Source: Lysobacteraceae bacterium (GTDB lineage Bacteria > Pseudomonadota > Gammaproteobacteria > Xanthomonadales > Xanthomonadaceae). Taken from it: a stretch of 6,410 nucleotides of DNA. A program made the translations under genes and the position numbers. The notes under the pieces were generated by a model. That model had not been told where the DNA came from and did not search any database. It saw only the letters and a program-made list of their open reading frames with translations. Positions within the stretch are counted from its first letter, which is position 1, and each line of letters opens with the position of its first letter. The stretch lies in contig JAIXTZ010000267.1 in NCBI GenBank assembly GCA_027483745.1, positions 1 through 6,410 on the forward strand, read 5' to 3'. Positions 6,229 to 6,410 of this stretch are shown here, in pieces.

Positions 6229-6347
6229 CCATCCAGACCGGCTGAGGGACAGGCCCGACGACGCCGGGGCAAGCACCGACCGCATCCCGCGGCGGCGCGC
6301 TGCCAACGCCTGCGGCGAGGCCTTCGGGCCAAAGCCGGTCGATGGGT
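6229..6347 (+). promoter_or_regulatory. SAM-I (S-box) riboswitch aptamer
   Basis: The sequence follows the SAM-I layout element by element. P1 is CCATC (6229-6233) with GATGG (6341-6345). ATCCAGA matches the ATCAAGA segment of known aptamers. P2 is CCGGC (6238-6242) with GCCGG (6263-6267), enclosing the hallmark GAGGGACAGGCCCGACGA and followed by GGCAA. P3 is centred on CCGC/GCGG (6280-6283, 6289-6292). J3/4 is TGCCAACGCCTGC (6301-6313). P4 is CGGC/GCCG and GGCC/GGCC capped by a TTCG loop (6313-6337), then a 3-base joiner to P1. The loop-2 bases CAGG (6250-6253) are exactly complementary to CCTG (6309-6312), the pseudoknot position; in the Thermoanaerobacter tengcongensis aptamer the second pair is a U-U mismatch and here it is A-U. 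Equivalents of the SAM-contacting G11, A45 and U57 are kept (6236, 6271, 6301). It is expected to turn down a methionine or SAM gene to the right, outside the window, when SAM is high. Confidence 0.9.
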
Positions 6348-6352
6348 CGTCA

Positions 6353-6395
6353 GGGAGCCTGCAAGCAGGCGTTCCCAGCGGCCGTCGCCGGCCGC
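6353..6395 (+). promoter_or_regulatory. Two strong hairpins after the riboswitch, probable expression platform
   Basis: Hairpin 1 pairs GGGA (6353-6356) with TCCC (6373-6376) and GCCTG (6357-6361) with CAGGC (6366-6370), around a CAAG loop with a 2-base bulge. Hairpin 2 pairs GCGGCC (6378-6383) with GGCCGC (6390-6395). Neither is followed by a T tract; instead a G-rich run GCGGGGGA (6397-6404) follows. This fits control of translation initiation better than classical intrinsic termination, but the downstream start codon is not visible within the window, so the mechanism is open. Confidence 0.45.
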
Positions 6396-6410
6396 CGCGG
6401 GGGATGGGCA

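Noticed and set aside
6189..6245. An 18-codon plus-strand reading frame in the riboswitch leader
   Set aside because: The purine-rich AAAAGG abuts the ATG with no spacing, and the frame runs into P1 and P2 of the aptamer. It shows no Cys or Met codon cluster expected of an attenuator peptide.
6048..6332. A 94-codon minus-strand open frame after cysK
   Set aside because: Arg-rich with no recognisable domain, it overlaps the cysK 3' end and runs antisense through the riboswitch.
6221..6410. Cobalamin riboswitch or RNase P RNA as alternatives for the structured leader
   Set aside because: The cobalamin B12-box core is absent, and the RNase P RNA conserved regions are not seen. The SAM-I core and its pseudoknot match element by element.

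Overview
This is a GC-rich bacterial chromosomal window, most likely from a gammaproteobacterium of the Xanthomonadales/Lysobacteraceae type. That placement is an inference. It rests on a full-length CysG-type siroheme synthase (dehydrogenase/ferrochelatase fused to methyltransferase), a CysB-family regulator that aligns colinearly with enterobacterial CysB, the GC content, and a SAM-I riboswitch in a proteobacterial sulfur locus. The genus cannot be fixed from the sequence alone.

Layout, left to right. (1) Positions 1-321 (+) are the 3' end of a methyl-accepting chemotaxis protein gene. (2) Positions 381-2388 (-) are a tight two-gene unit, a methionine/glutamine-type aminotransferase (YbdL-like) followed by an omega-amidase (YafV-like), with the second gene's ribosome binding site overlapping the first gene's stop. 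(3) Positions 2456-3442 (-) are a CysB-like LysR regulator, separated from the aminotransferase gene by a GC-rich hairpin that looks like a terminator. (4) A 201-bp divergent control region (3443-3643) contains the perfect palindrome TTCATCGCGATGAA. (5) Positions 3644-5092 (+) are siroheme synthase cysG, followed after 39 bp by cysteine synthase cysK at 5132-6118 (+). (6) Positions 6119-6410 hold no convincing gene. They hold a second copy of the palindrome (one mismatch) and then a SAM-I (S-box) riboswitch whose expression platform runs to the window edge. The gene it controls lies outside.

Apart from the chemotaxis fragment, everything concerns sulfur amino acids. CysG makes the siroheme cofactor of sulfite reductase, CysK fixes the resulting sulfide into cysteine, and the CysB-like protein is the obvious candidate regulator of both. 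The aminotransferase/omega-amidase pair can regenerate methionine from its keto acid at the expense of glutamine. The riboswitch is expected to place a methionine or SAM synthesis gene to the right under SAM feedback. The most notable observations are the riboswitch, recognised from the nucleotide sequence with a complementary pseudoknot, and the palindrome shared by the cysB/cysG control region and the riboswitch leader. No CRISPR array, mobile element, tRNA or rRNA was seen.
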